The notes beneath the pieces were generated by a model, which was not told the origin of the DNA, made no database searches, and saw only the letters and a program-made list of their open reading frames with translations. 64,000 nucleotides of DNA from Janibacter sp. CX7 (GTDB lineage: Bacteria > Actinomycetota > Actinomycetes > Actinomycetales > Dermatophilaceae), in NCBI RefSeq assembly GCF_024362365.1, contig NZ_CP101464.1, positions 1,798,001-1,862,000 of the forward strand, read 5' to 3'. Positions 55,521-64,000 of the stretch are shown here, piece after piece. How positions within the stretch are numbered: position 1 is the stretch's first letter; every line of letters begins with the position of its first letter. The translations under genes were made by a program, and so were the position numbers.

Positions 55521-56497
55521 GGTGCCTGCGGCACGGGGGCATCAGCACCGGCACCGAGCCCGTAGTGGCCGGAGCGGCCGTCGAGTCGCTCGTCGAGGGC
55601 CAGGACGATCGCGGCGCGGCCCATCGGGATCTCGGGGTCGTCGACCGTGGAGAGCCCCTTCGCGAGGCTGCCCGGGGTGCGGGCGACCGTCACCGGCGAG
55701 GCATCGGCGGTCCCCTGCTCCGCCTCCTGCGCGGCGAGCACGGCCCCGTCGGCGTGGGTGTCGACGACGTGGCTCAGGGCGACCCAGGTCGCGGCGGTGC
55801 GCTCGGCACCCCGGTCGACGGAGTCGGTGGCGGTGGCCGACGTCGCAGCGACGGGACCCCCGACGATGACGACGACATCAGCGGCGGCGGGCGCATCGCG
55901 CGGCCCGTCGACGAGCCCGGCGTCGCGCAGCCGCGTCCAGGCGGAGCCGCGCGGGGTGCGGTCGACGCGCGTGGCGTCCCCGGGCTCTCGGGCGCCCGTG
56001 AGGACGACGGCGAGTGCCTGGTCGATCGGCTGGGCACCGTCGGGAACGGTCGAGGTGACCCCGAGCTCGCCCAGTGCGTCGTCGCCCACGGCGTCACGCT
56101 CGCGGCTCGCCGTGGCGTCGGCGTCGGCCCAGTCGGCCGTGACCTCGACGGTGTCGGCGACGCTGGCCCCGGCCTGCTCGAGCACCGATCGGGCCGCGGC
56201 GACGTCGTCGTCGGAGGCCTCCGGCAGGGCGACGACCGTCGCGGTGTCGTCGGAGAGGCGGCTCCCGACGACCTGCGGCAGGGTCTGCTCGTCATAGGCG
56301 TCGCGCCCCTCTATGGCCTGCCGGTCCTCGTTGGCCTGCCGGCGCAGGTCCTCCTTCTCCTGCCGCAGCTTGGTGACCTCGCCCGAGAGCGTGCTGCCGA
56401 TGTTGTCGTTGAGCGGCCCGGCCCCCAGCACGATCCCGATCGACAGCGCGATGAGCACGGCCGCGAGGGAGACGAGGTGGTACCTGAAGTCGATCAC
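55517..56497 (-). CDS. steB: SteB/MctB-like membrane-anchored protein
   Basis: A 326-residue protein with one N-terminal membrane helix (VSLAAVLIALSIGIVLGAG) directly after a short VIDFRYH start, then a coiled coil (GEVTKLRQEKEDLRRQANED) and an extracytoplasmic domain. This is the family of M. tuberculosis Rv1698 (MctB, copper) and of Streptomyces SteB, which works with SteA in septation; copper handling is not visible here (no clear Cys/His cluster). GTG start overlapping steA (GTGA). Confidence 0.86.
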   Translation of the reverse strand: MIDFRYHLVSLAAVLIALSIGIVLGAGPLNDNIGSTLSGEVTKLRQEKEDLRRQANEDRQAIEGRDAYDEQTLPQVVGSRLSDDTATVVALPEASDDDVAAARSVLEQAGASVADTVEVTADWADADATASRERDAVGDDALGELGVTSTVPDGAQPIDQALAVVLTGAREPGDATRVDRTPRGSAWTRLRDAGLVDGPRDAPAAADVVVIVGGPVAATSATATDSVDRGAERTAATWVALSHVVDTHADGAVLAAQEAEQGTADASPVTVARTPGSLAKGLSTVDDPEIPMGRAAIVLALDERLDGRSGHYGLGAGADAPVPQAP

Positions 56498-57684
56498 GTG
56501 AGCAGTCCTTCGACGAAGGCCCACAGGTCGTCCCAGCGGGCCCCGAGCAGCTGCAGGGTGGCCTGCCCTGTCGGGGTCGACCACAGGGCGACGAAGAGGG
56601 CGAGGAGACAGACGAGGCCCAGGCCGACCAGCGACCACGAGGAGATGCGGGTCCGGTAGAGCCGGCTGACCCCCTTCGCGTCGATGAGCTTGCTGCCGAC
56701 CCGCAGCCGGGTGAGAAAGGTGCTCGACATGCCCGCCCGCCCCTTGTCGAGGAACTCGACGAGCGTCGCGTGCGTGCCGACGGCGACGATGAGGTCCGCG
56801 CCCTTGTCGTCGGCGAGGAGCATGGCGATGTCCTCGCTCGTGCCGGTGGCCGGGAAGACCACGGGGGTGACACCGAGGGACTCGACCCGGGCGACGCCGG
56901 GCGCCTCGCCGCTGCGGTAGGCGTGCACGACGACCTCGGCACCACTCGTCAGGACCCGGTCGGAGACGGAGTCCATGTCGCCGACGATGAGGTCGGGCCG
57001 GTGGCCGGCCTCGACGAGCGCGTCCGCTCCCCCGTCGACCCCGATGAGCACTGGCTTGTACTCGCGGATGTAGTGGCGAAGGGCGGCGAGGTCCTCCTTG
57101 TAGTGGTAGCCGCGCACGACGATGAGCGCGTGCCGGCCCTGCAGGTCGGTCGCGATGTCGGGCACGCCGACCCCGTCGAAGAGCAGGTCCCGCTCCTGGC
57201 TCAGGTAGGTCATCGTGTTGGCCGCGAAGGCCTCGAGCTGGGTCCCCAGGCCCGCCCGGGCCGACTCCATCGCGGCGTGCAGCTGCGGCAGCTCCCAGCG
57301 GGTGCCGTCGAGCGACTCCTTCGCCAGGTGGAGGGAGTCGCCGTCGACGCTCGCGGGCTGGCCGTCCTTGAGCCGGCCGAGCAGCTCGTCGTCGTCGACG
57401 TCGATCAGCGGGATCCCGGCACCGACGATGATCTCCGGCCCGACATTGGGATAGCGGCCGCTGATCGAGGCGCCGGCGTTGACGACGGCGGCGGGCCGGC
57501 AGGCGACGAGCGCCTCCCCGCTCACCCGGTCGATGTCCGTGTGGTCGATGACGGCGATGTCGCCGGGCTGCAGCCGCTTGGTGAGGTTCTTGGTGCGTCG
57601 ATCGACCCGCACGCGGCCGCGCACGCCGGGCAGCGCCGGCTCGCGGGACGTGTCGCGGGTCAGTCGAAGGGCCATCCGGTGCAT
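56494..57684 (-). CDS. steA: SteA-like cytokinetic-ring-associated protein
   Basis: A 396-residue protein with a cytoplasmic N-terminal part related to thiamine pyrophosphokinase folds (VLIGVDGGADALVEAGHRPDL, VGDMDSVSDRV) and a C-terminal membrane helix (SWSLVGLGLVCLLALFVAL, about 352-370). In Streptomyces SteA acts with SteB at sporulation septa. The order recN-steA-steB-pyrG is conserved. The ATG at 57684 or the one at 57675 (MALRL) may be used. Confidence 0.87.
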   Translation of the reverse strand: MHRMALRLTRDTSREPALPGVRGRVRVDRRTKNLTKRLQPGDIAVIDHTDIDRVSGEALVACRPAAVVNAGASISGRYPNVGPEIIVGAGIPLIDVDDDELLGRLKDGQPASVDGDSLHLAKESLDGTRWELPQLHAAMESARAGLGTQLEAFAANTMTYLSQERDLLFDGVGVPDIATDLQGRHALIVVRGYHYKEDLAALRHYIREYKPVLIGVDGGADALVEAGHRPDLIVGDMDSVSDRVLTSGAEVVVHAYRSGEAPGVARVESLGVTPVVFPATGTSEDIAMLLADDKGADLIVAVGTHATLVEFLDKGRAGMSSTFLTRLRVGSKLIDAKGVSRLYRTRISSWSLVGLGLVCLLALFVALWSTPTGQATLQLLGARWDDLWAFVEGLLT

Positions 57685-57706
57685 CGTCCCACGAAGCCGT
57701 GGCGGA

Positions 57707-59437
57707 TCAGCGGCGGCACTGCTCGAGCAGCTCCTGCGCGTGGCGCAGGCCGACGCTCGAGTCGTCGCCGCCCATCATCCGCGACAGCTCGCCGAGGCGC
57801 TCGTCGCCCTCGACGAGCCGGACACCGCTCGCGGTCACCTGGTCGCCGTGCGCCTTGTGCACGACGAGGTGGCGGTCGGCGTGGGCGGCGACCTGGGCGA
57901 GGTGGGTGACGACGATGACCTGGCTCGTGCGGGCCAGCGCGGCGAGGCGGGCACCGACGTCGAGCGCGGCACGACCACCGACTCCGGCGTCGACCTCGTC
58001 GAAGACGAAGGTGGGCACCTGGCTGCCCGTCGACCCCGCGGTGGCGACCTCGATGGCGAGCATGATCCGGCTGAGCTCACCGCCGGAGGCGGCCTTGGCC
58101 ACCGAGCGCGGGGGCTCGCCACGGTTGGCCGCGACGCGAACCTCGACGACGTCCGCTCCGTCCGGTCCGACCCGCAGACTGGCGCCGTCGGACGCGACCT
58201 CTGCCGCCGACTCGTCGGTGCGCGGCTCGACGGCCACCTCGACGCGGGCCTTGGCCATCCCCAGGTGCGAGAGCTCCTCCTCGACGGCGGACGCCAGTCG
58301 CGCAGCGGCCGCGGTCCGGGCCGCGGTGAGCCGCGTGGCCGCTGCCGCGAGCTCCTGCTCCGCGGCCTCGGCCTGCGCGGTCAGCTGCTCGATCCGTTCG
58401 TCGGCACCGAGCAGGCCCAGCAGTCGCTCGCGCGAGCTGTCGCGGTGCCGCAGCACGGCCTCGATGTCCTCGCCGTAGCGCCGGGTCAGCTCGTGGAGCG
58501 CGGCACGACGCTCCTCGACGGCTCCGAGGCGGGCGGGGTCGGCCTCGATGTCGGCGGTGTAGCCCGACAGCTCGGTCGCGAGCTCGGCGGCCAGCACGCC
58601 CACCTCGGCGAGCCGGCGACGCAGGTCGGCCAGCTGCGGGTCGTGGCCGACGAGCCGCTCGAGCTCGTCGCCCGCCCGGGCGACCCGGCCGACGACGTCG
58701 TCGCCGTCGAAGCTGTCGGGATCGGAGAGCAGCCGGTGGGCGGTGTCGGCGCCGGTGCGCAGCTCCTCCGCGTGCCCGAGGCGCTCGGCCTCCTGCGCCA
58801 GCTGCACGTCCTCGCCGGGCTGCGGCTCGACGGCGTCGATCTGCTCGAGCTGGTGGGTGAGCAGCTCGACCTCCTGCAGTCGCGAGCGCTCGCCCTCGAC
58901 GAGGCGAGCCAGCTCCCCCTTCGTCTCCTGCCAGGCGCGGTGCGCCCGGGCGACCTCCTCCGCGGGGCCGGCCACCTCGTCTCCACCGAAGGCGTCGAGC
59001 AGGGCCCGGTGCTGGGAGGGGCGCTTGAGGCGCCACTGGTCGGCCTGGCCGTGCACGGCCACCAGACCCTCGCCGAGGTCGGTCAGGGTGCCCACCGGCG
59101 CCCGCCGACCGCCGACGTGGGCGCGGCTGCGGCCGCTCGCGGACACGGTGCGTGAGAGCAGCAGCTCGGGCTCGTCGGCGATGCCGCCGACCTCGGCGGC
59201 GACGTTCCGGGCGGGGTGGTCGTCGGCGAGCTCGAGCTCGGCCTCGACGAGAGCATCGTCCCGGCCGGAGCGCACGAGCGAGGCGTCGGCGCGGCCACCG
59301 AGCACGAGGCCCAGCCCGGTGACGACCATCGTCTTGCCGGCGCCGGTCTCGCCGGTGACGACGGTCAGCCCGGGGTCGAGGGTGAGGGTGGCGTCCTCGA
59401 TGACGCCGAGGTCGCGGATGCGCAGCTCTCGCAGCAC
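57707..59437 (-). CDS. recN: DNA repair protein RecN
   Basis: SMC-like ATPase in double-strand-break repair, 576 residues. Walker A VTGETGAGKTMV near the N-terminus, long coiled coils through about 165-355, signature SGGELSRIMLAIEVA and Walker B VPTFVFDEVDAGVGG near the C-terminus. GTG start one base after the nadK stop. Full length, no disruption. Confidence 0.96.
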   Translation of the reverse strand: MLRELRIRDLGVIEDATLTLDPGLTVVTGETGAGKTMVVTGLGLVLGGRADASLVRSGRDDALVEAELELADDHPARNVAAEVGGIADEPELLLSRTVSASGRSRAHVGGRRAPVGTLTDLGEGLVAVHGQADQWRLKRPSQHRALLDAFGGDEVAGPAEEVARAHRAWQETKGELARLVEGERSRLQEVELLTHQLEQIDAVEPQPGEDVQLAQEAERLGHAEELRTGADTAHRLLSDPDSFDGDDVVGRVARAGDELERLVGHDPQLADLRRRLAEVGVLAAELATELSGYTADIEADPARLGAVEERRAALHELTRRYGEDIEAVLRHRDSSRERLLGLLGADERIEQLTAQAEAAEQELAAAATRLTAARTAAAARLASAVEEELSHLGMAKARVEVAVEPRTDESAAEVASDGASLRVGPDGADVVEVRVAANRGEPPRSVAKAASGGELSRIMLAIEVATAGSTGSQVPTFVFDEVDAGVGGRAALDVGARLAALARTSQVIVVTHLAQVAAHADRHLVVHKAHGDQVTASGVRLVEGDERLGELSRMMGGDDSSVGLRHAQELLEQCRR

Positions 59438-59438
59438 G

Positions 59439-60347
59439 TCAGGCTCCCGGCCGGGTGCGGCCGCGCCACCCGTGGACGGACAGGTCGAACTTCGCGACGA
59501 GGCGGTCGGTGAAGGGTGAGCTGCTCAGCCGGGCCAGACGCACCGGCTCGGGCGAGCGGGAGACCTCGATGCGGGCTCCTGGGGGCAGGTCGACGGCGCG
59601 GCGGCCGTCGCACCACAGCACTCCGTGGCCCTCGGTGCCGGGGACGAGGTCGACGGCCATCGCGGAGGTCGGCGCGACGACGAGCGGTCGGGCGAAGAGC
59701 GCGTGCGCGCTGATCGGCACGACGAGCATCGCCTCGACGCCGGGCCACACGACGGGGCCCCCGGCGGAGAAGGCATAGGCGGTCGAGCCGGTCGGCGTCG
59801 CCATGACGACACCGTCGCAGCCCCACGTGGACAGGGGACGTCCGTCGATCTCGACGGTGAGCACGAGCATCCGCTCGCGCGAGGCCTTCTCGACCGTCAC
59901 CTCGTTGAGCGCCCAGCTGCGGGCGATCTCCTGCCCGTCGAGGGTGGCGACGACGTCGAGAGCCATGCGCTCCTCGACCTCGTAGCGGCGCTCGACGATG
60001 TGCTCGACGGTCGCGTCGACGTCCTCCCGCTCGGCCTCCGCGAGGAAGCCGACGTGGCCGAGGTTGACCCCGAGCAGGGGGACGCCGCTGCCGCGGGCTG
60101 CCTCGGCGCCGCGCAGGATCGTGCCGTCGCCGCCGAGGACGACGACGAGCTCGACGCCCTCTGCGGGGTCGTCACCGTCGTGGACGACGACGACAGGGTG
60201 CTGGCCCAGGACGCTCTCGCCGAGCTCACCCGCGGGCAGACGCACCTCGATGCCCGCCTGGGCGAGCTTGTCCGCGACACCCATGGCGACCTCGAGGGCC
60301 TCGGGCCGGCTCGGGTGAGCCATGAGCAGCACGCGCCGCGGGGTCAT
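59439..60347 (-). CDS. nadK: NAD kinase
   Basis: Phosphorylates NAD to NADP. The 302-residue protein has the catalytic GGDGT motif in VVVLGGDGTILRGAE, NLGHVGFL (substrate region), ALNEVTVEK and the CDGVVMATPTGSTAYAFSAG loop. ATG overlapping the tlyA stop (ATGA) and ending one base before recN. Confidence 0.97.
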   Translation of the reverse strand: MTPRRVLLMAHPSRPEALEVAMGVADKLAQAGIEVRLPAGELGESVLGQHPVVVVHDGDDPAEGVELVVVLGGDGTILRGAEAARGSGVPLLGVNLGHVGFLAEAEREDVDATVEHIVERRYEVEERMALDVVATLDGQEIARSWALNEVTVEKASRERMLVLTVEIDGRPLSTWGCDGVVMATPTGSTAYAFSAGGPVVWPGVEAMLVVPISAHALFARPLVVAPTSAMAVDLVPGTEGHGVLWCDGRRAVDLPPGARIEVSRSPEPVRLARLSSSPFTDRLVAKFDLSVHGWRGRTRPGA

Positions 60348-61150
60348 CGGTCCTCCTCCTGCACCAGGTCGTGGGTGATCCGGGTCTGAGCCTGCCATGC
60401 CAGACCGACACCGGTGCGACGGGTCAGGTGCACGAGGTACTCGTGGTTGCCCTCTCCCCCGCGCAGCGGGCTGCGCGTGATCCCGAGGACCGACAGCCCG
60501 ACCTCGGCGGCGCGCTCGAGCACGCCGGTGATCGCATCCGCGCGGGCGGCCGGGTCGGTCACCACGCCTCGCCTGCCGAGCCGGGCCCGCCCCACCTCGA
60601 ACTGCGGCTTGACGAGCAGCACCGCCTCGCCGTCGTCCGTGAGCAGGCCGGCGATCTCCTCGAGCACCAGGCGAAGGGAGATGAAGCTCAGGTCACCCAC
60701 GGCCAGCTGCACCGAACCGCCGATGTCTGCCGGGGCCAGCCCCCGGATCGTCGTGCCGCTCAGGTCGTCGACGCGGTGGTCGGCGACGAGCTCGGGGGCG
60801 AGCTGGTCGTGACCGACGTCGAGGGCCACGACGTGCTCGGCCCCGTGCTCGAGCAGGACCTGGGTGAAGCCTCCGGTGCACGCACCGATGTCGATGCAGC
60901 GGCGTCCTGAGACCGCGACGTCGAAGGCTTCCAGGGCCCCGAGCAGCTTGCCGGCCGCACGCCCGACCCAGTGGTCGGCGCCGGTCGTCACCTCGACGAG
61001 GGTGTCGGGGCCCACCTGCTGCGAGGTCTTCGTCGCGGTCGCGCCTGCGATGCGCACCTCTCCCGCCTCGACGAGCTCACGCGCCCGCGTACGGCTGCGG
61101 GCGAGCCCGCGCTCGACGAGCGCCACGTCGAGCCGGCTGGTCTCGGGCAC
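60344..61150 (-). CDS. tlyA: TlyA-family rRNA 2'-O-methyltransferase
   Basis: Methylates the 2'-OH of a 16S and/or 23S cytidine; in mycobacteria these modifications determine capreomycin sensitivity. The 268-residue protein has an S4 RNA-binding domain (LDVALVERGLARSRTRAREL) and a FtsJ-like methyltransferase domain: SAM motif CIDIGACTGGFTQVLLEHGA, catalytic Lys region LLVKPQFEVGR and QLAVGDLSFISLR. GTG start. Confidence 0.93.
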   Translation of the reverse strand: MPETSRLDVALVERGLARSRTRARELVEAGEVRIAGATATKTSQQVGPDTLVEVTTGADHWVGRAAGKLLGALEAFDVAVSGRRCIDIGACTGGFTQVLLEHGAEHVVALDVGHDQLAPELVADHRVDDLSGTTIRGLAPADIGGSVQLAVGDLSFISLRLVLEEIAGLLTDDGEAVLLVKPQFEVGRARLGRRGVVTDPAARADAITGVLERAAEVGLSVLGITRSPLRGGEGNHEYLVHLTRRTGVGLAWQAQTRITHDLVQEEDR

Positions 61151-61153
61151 CCG

Positions 61154-61381
61154 TCAGGTCCCGAGGTCCGACAGCCGCGACGTCAGGGTGGCGTGCACGG
61201 ACTCGCCGGCGGTCAGGACGGCGTCGAGGTCGTCGGGGTCGACGGCGGAGAGGTCACGAAGGGCGGCATCGACGACGAGGTCATCGGTCGCGGGCGTGCC
61301 CTCGGGCATGGGCTCGGGCGCCTTGGGCGCGAGGTCACCGGGGCTGGGGACCGGTGGCGTGGGCGTGGCCTGCTCAGGCAT
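61154..61381 (-). CDS. Small conserved protein next to tlyA
   Basis: A 75-residue protein. The first 30 residues are Pro/Thr/Ala-rich (PTPPVPSPGDLAPKAPE) and the last 40 form predicted helices (DDLDAVLTAGESVHATLTSR). It occupies the position of the small Rv1693 in M. tuberculosis, so it is probably a real conserved gene; function unknown. It overlaps the Lys-rich gene by 8 bases. Confidence 0.6.
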   Translation of the reverse strand: MPEQATPTPPVPSPGDLAPKAPEPMPEGTPATDDLVVDAALRDLSAVDPDDLDAVLTAGESVHATLTSRLSDLGT

Positions 61382-61925
61382 CGGGCAGCACCGCCAGGGT
61401 CTGCGGAGCCGGGAATGCGGGCTGGCTCGACGCCGCCTTCTTGGCCGTCGTCTTCCTCGGGGCGGCCTTCTTCGTGGCGGCCTTCTTCGTGGCAGCCTTC
61501 GTCGTGGCGCTGCCCGCGGTCGCCTTCTTCGCGGGCGCCTTCTTGGCGGTGGACTTCTTCGCGGTGGACTTCTTCGCGGTGGTCGGCCTGGCCTGTGCCT
61601 TCTTCGCGGGCGCCTTCGTGGCCCGCGCCCTCTTCGCCGGCGCCTTCGCGGTGGTCGGCTTGGCCGTCGCCTTCTTGGCCGGCGCCACAGGCACGGTCGA
61701 GACCTCGTCGAGCGCCGAACGCTCCCGCAACGCGGTGCTCAGCGCGTCGAGGTCGCCCTCCTCCTCCGCAGGCCACGCGTGCGCGTCGTCGCTCTGCTCG
61801 CGCACCGGCGGCACGGCACCCGCGACGAGCAGGGTGTCGACCAGTCGGACGACCTCGAGCGCTCGGTCCAGGGTCGTCTCGGTCGTCTTCAGGCCCAGAT
61901 GGATCAGTCCACGTACGGGGTCCAC
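61374..61925 (-). CDS. Protein with Lys/Ala-rich histone-like tail
   Basis: A 183-residue protein in two parts. Residues 1-75 are helical (LIHLGLKTTETTLDRALEVV). From about residue 80 it is a low-complexity tail of repeated KKA/KKST/KKAT units (KKSTAKKSTAKKAPAKKATA), 25 or more Lys, like the C-terminal tails of actinobacterial HupB or eukaryotic histone H1. It may bind DNA or rRNA; no HU core is present. GTG start with GAGGAG upstream. Confidence 0.65.
   Translation of the reverse strand: MDPVRGLIHLGLKTTETTLDRALEVVRLVDTLLVAGAVPPVREQSDDAHAWPAEEEGDLDALSTALRERSALDEVSTVPVAPAKKATAKPTTAKAPAKRARATKAPAKKAQARPTTAKKSTAKKSTAKKAPAKKATAGSATTKAATKKAATKKAAPRKTTAKKAASSQPAFPAPQTLAVLPDA
61430..61690 (-). repeat. 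Imperfect tandem repeats encoding the Lys-rich tail
   Basis: A run of degenerate 9-15-base units, including GTGGACTTCTTCGCG twice in a row near 61550-61580, within the Lys-rich gene. Prone to slippage, so tail length probably varies between strains. Confidence 0.6.
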
Positions 61926-61954
61926 GTCACTCCTCGGGTCGGGGTCGTCCCACG

Positions 61955-62944
61955 CTACCGGCTGGTCATGGTGCGCCCCGCCTGCCCCGCGTCGAGCAGG
62001 CCGCCGTCGACGGCGGCCCACAGGGCGTCGAGCGCAGCCCGGTCGGCGTCGATCCCTACGCCGTGGACCTCGAGTCGCCCGTCGACCACCCGAGCCCGGC
62101 CGTCGCCCCGCAGGCACCAAGCGCCCTCGGTCTGCGCCGACGGGTAGGGCTGCAGCAGACCGCGCAGGTCCGCGATGACATACCTCGGACGCCGCTCCAC
62201 CGGCGCAGCCGCTGCATCCGCCAGACCGTGGACACCGGTGAGCACGAGCACGCCGGGCATCCCCGTCGCCACGGCTCCCTCGATGTCGGTCTCGAGCCGG
62301 TCCCCCACGGCCAGCACCCGGTCGGGGCTCGCCCCGAGCGCGCTCGCCGCGAGCCGGTACATCGGGGGGTGCGGCTTGCCGATGACCTCGGGGGCGACGT
62401 CGACGCACGAACGCACGGCCGCCACGAGTGCGCCGTTGCCGGGGGCCGGACCCCGGTCGGTCGGCAGCGTGCGGTCGGTGTTGGTCGCCACCCACGCGGC
62501 GCCGGCCCGCACCGCGTGCGCGGCCTCCGCGAGGTCTGTCGCGGTGACATGAGGTCCGTAGCCCTGGAGCACCGCTGCGGGCTCCCCCTTCGTCACCGGG
62601 GTCAGTCCCACAGCACGAAGGGAGGCACTCACCCCCTCGCCACCGATCGCCATGACCTCGGCGCCAGCGGGCAGCCGCGCCGCGAGCTCACGGGCAGCCG
62701 CCAGCGAGCTCGTGAGGACGTGGTCGTCCTCGACGACGACCCCGCGCGCGCGAAGGTGCTCCCCGACAGCGGCCGGGGTGCGCGAGGCATTGTTCGTCGC
62801 GAAGAGGACCGGGATCGACAGCGCGTTGAGCACGTCGACGGCGTGGTCGATGGCCGTTGGGCCGGCGACGACCACACCGTCGATGTCGCAGACCAGGGCG
62901 TCGTGGGCCCCGGCGAGCGTGTCAGGTGAAGGGGGTGTCGTCAC
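61955..62944 (-). CDS. HAD-superfamily IIA hydrolase (NagD-like)
   Basis: A 329-residue NagD-type phosphatase with motif I ALVCDIDGVVVAGPTAI, motif II LFATNNASRTP, Lys VIGKPHPPMY and motif IV VLAVGDRLETDIEGAVATG, and a cap inserted between II and III. Corresponds to Rv1692 in M. tuberculosis, where the protein is a glycerol-3-phosphate phosphatase; that substrate is possible here. GTG start overlapping the TPR gene. Confidence 0.88.
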   Translation of the reverse strand: MTTPPSPDTLAGAHDALVCDIDGVVVAGPTAIDHAVDVLNALSIPVLFATNNASRTPAAVGEHLRARGVVVEDDHVLTSSLAAARELAARLPAGAEVMAIGGEGVSASLRAVGLTPVTKGEPAAVLQGYGPHVTATDLAEAAHAVRAGAAWVATNTDRTLPTDRGPAPGNGALVAAVRSCVDVAPEVIGKPHPPMYRLAASALGASPDRVLAVGDRLETDIEGAVATGMPGVLVLTGVHGLADAAAAPVERRPRYVIADLRGLLQPYPSAQTEGAWCLRGDGRARVVDGRLEVHGVGIDADRAALDALWAAVDGGLLDAGQAGRTMTSR

Positions 62945-63984
62945 TCGTCGGCGGCCGGGTCGGCACCCTCACCGGGCACGTCGTCGACGACCTCGTGCAG
63001 GCTCACCCCGTCGAGCTCCTCGACGCGCTCAATGGCATCGGTCTCGCCGTCCTGGTCCGCGACGGCGGCCTTGGCGAACCATGCCCGGGCGTCATCCGTG
63101 CGGTCGACCTCGAGCAGTGCGTCGGCGTAGGCATACCAGACACGCGCCGCCCACGGCTTGTTCTTGACCTTGTCGACCTGGCCCTGCAGCGCGAGCACTG
63201 CGGCCTGGGGCTGACCCATGTCGCGACGGATCCCGGACCCGACGATCAGCAGCTCGACCTGCTCCTCCTGGCCGAGCTGACGGGCCTCGGGCGAGCCCAG
63301 CAGCTCCAGCGCCCGGGCCGGGCGGCCGAGGCCACGCTCGCAGTCGACCATGAGCGGGAGCAGGTGGGAGGAGCCGCTGAGTCGCCGCACGGTCCGGAAC
63401 TCGGTGAGGGCCCGGGCGTAGTCGCCCATCCGGTAGGCCACGAAACCGAGGGCCTCGCGGGCGGCCGGCACGCGACCGGCACGACGTACGGCCGTCTCCG
63501 CGTGGGCGAGGGCACCGTCAAGATCTTCAGCCTCGAGCAGGGCGGCGACCATGACGAGGTGCTGGGCGACGCCGTCGGCATTTTCCTTGCTCAGGGTGCG
63601 CAGCTGCTGCCGTACGCTCCGGTCGAGCTCCGCGCCGGTGACGTCCGGTGCGATCGCCGGCTCCGGCTTGCGGCCCTCCTTGGGGACGAGCCGCGAGCCG
63701 CTGCGGCTCTCGGCGTCCGCGTCACGCGAGGCCCCACCGCGCTCCGGACGGCCTCCTCGCTCGGGACGACCCTGACGATCGGATCGGTCGAAGCGGTCCC
63801 CGCGGTCGGGACGGCCACCCCGCTGCGGACGGCCCGACGACCCGTCCCGGTCCGGGCGACCGCCAGATCGCCCACGACCACCGGAACCGCCGCGACCACC
63901 GCCCGAACCGCCCCGGGGACCCTGGCCCCCGCGACCGGCAGCGCCTCCACGCCCACGATCCGGCCTGCTCGACCTCTCGTCCAC
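62941..63984 (-). CDS. TPR protein with Arg-Gly-rich N-terminal domain
   Basis: A 347-residue protein. Residues 1-95 are almost wholly Arg, Gly, Ser and Asp (GGRGGSGGRGRSGGRPDRDG) and should be disordered, like eukaryotic RGG RNA-binding tails. The rest is helical with TPR-like repeats (GALAHAETAVRRAGRVPAAR; YARALTEFRTVRRLSGSS). Family members exist in actinobacteria without known function. GTG start with GAGAGG at 8 bases; equivalent to Rv1691. Confidence 0.8.
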   Translation of the reverse strand: MDERSSRPDRGRGGAAGRGGQGPRGGSGGGRGGSGGRGRSGGRPDRDGSSGRPQRGGRPDRGDRFDRSDRQGRPERGGRPERGGASRDADAESRSGSRLVPKEGRKPEPAIAPDVTGAELDRSVRQQLRTLSKENADGVAQHLVMVAALLEAEDLDGALAHAETAVRRAGRVPAAREALGFVAYRMGDYARALTEFRTVRRLSGSSHLLPLMVDCERGLGRPARALELLGSPEARQLGQEEQVELLIVGSGIRRDMGQPQAAVLALQGQVDKVKNKPWAARVWYAYADALLEVDRTDDARAWFAKAAVADQDGETDAIERVEELDGVSLHEVVDDVPGEGADPAADE

Positions 63985-64000
63985 GACATCAACCTCTCTT

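Noticed and set aside
61430..61690. CRISPR-like repeats
   Set aside because: Repeats are short, contiguous and in frame, encoding a Lys-rich tail; no spacers.

Overview
The window is about 72% GC, densely packed, and reads as chromosomal core DNA of a high-GC actinobacterium. The gene families and their order fit this: pyrR-pyrB-pyrC-carA-carB...pyrF-mihF-gmk-rpoZ-coaBC-metK-priA-fmt-rsmB; aroK-aroC-aroE-mltG-ruvX-alaS; and tpr-HAD-tlyA-nadK-recN-steA-steB-pyrG-nudix, the last matching Mycobacterium tuberculosis Rv1691-Rv1700. The actinobacteria-only proteins mIHF, SteA and SteB (MctB-like) and a helicase-motif-less PriA agree. My impression is Micrococcales (Intrasporangiaceae/Dermatophilaceae-like), but the sequence alone does not prove the family. 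I found no tRNA, rRNA, CRISPR array, insertion sequence, prophage or integrase, and no gene-free gap longer than about 230 bases.

Layout. (1) 1-19525, all minus strand: a pyrimidine operon under a PyrR leader element, with class 1B dihydroorotate dehydrogenase genes (pyrK, pyrD) between carB and pyrF. It runs on into mihF, gmk, rpoZ, coaBC and metK, then a hydrolase, priA, a deoxyribosyltransferase-like gene, fmt and rsmB (cut by the window edge). (2) 19752-22389, plus strand: a methionine importer, metN-metI-metQ. (3) 22396-25220, minus: nudix, AI-2E family transporter, nusB, efp. (4) 25389-32016, accessory: an FMN/iron-sulfur glutamate-synthase-like protein, an SGNH lipoprotein, an ABC-2 exporter and a divergent NarL-type two-component system. 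(5) 32070-40123, minus: aroB, aroK, aroC, aroE, mltG, ruvX, alaS. (6) 40298-47667, mixed: an unknown protein, a luciferase-like oxidoreductase, a SnoaL-like protein, rarA, GNAT, an FUSC membrane protein, nudix and HAD. (7) 47672-63984, minus: aspS, then a long cluster read from tpr down to nudix, carrying tlyA, nadK, recN, steA, steB, an MraY-like enzyme, a MurJ-like flippase, a glycosyltransferase and pyrG.

Most neighbours overlap by 1-8 bases (ATGA, GTGA, TTGA, TGATG), so translational coupling is the rule. At least nine genes instead start 6-8 bases after a TANNNT hexamer, the pattern expected for leaderless transcripts; this settles several start codons.

The least expected signals are non-coding. 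A family of roughly 24-36 bp palindromes centred on ACCCTAGGGT occurs as a tandem pair between pyrR and metN, directly after a response-regulator stop codon, and as a diverged copy across two convergent stop codons; arm changes are compensated on the other arm. A heptamer, CGAAGGG, recurs about 55 times on the two strands together. The alaS leader holds a possible 23-codon leaderless open reading frame.
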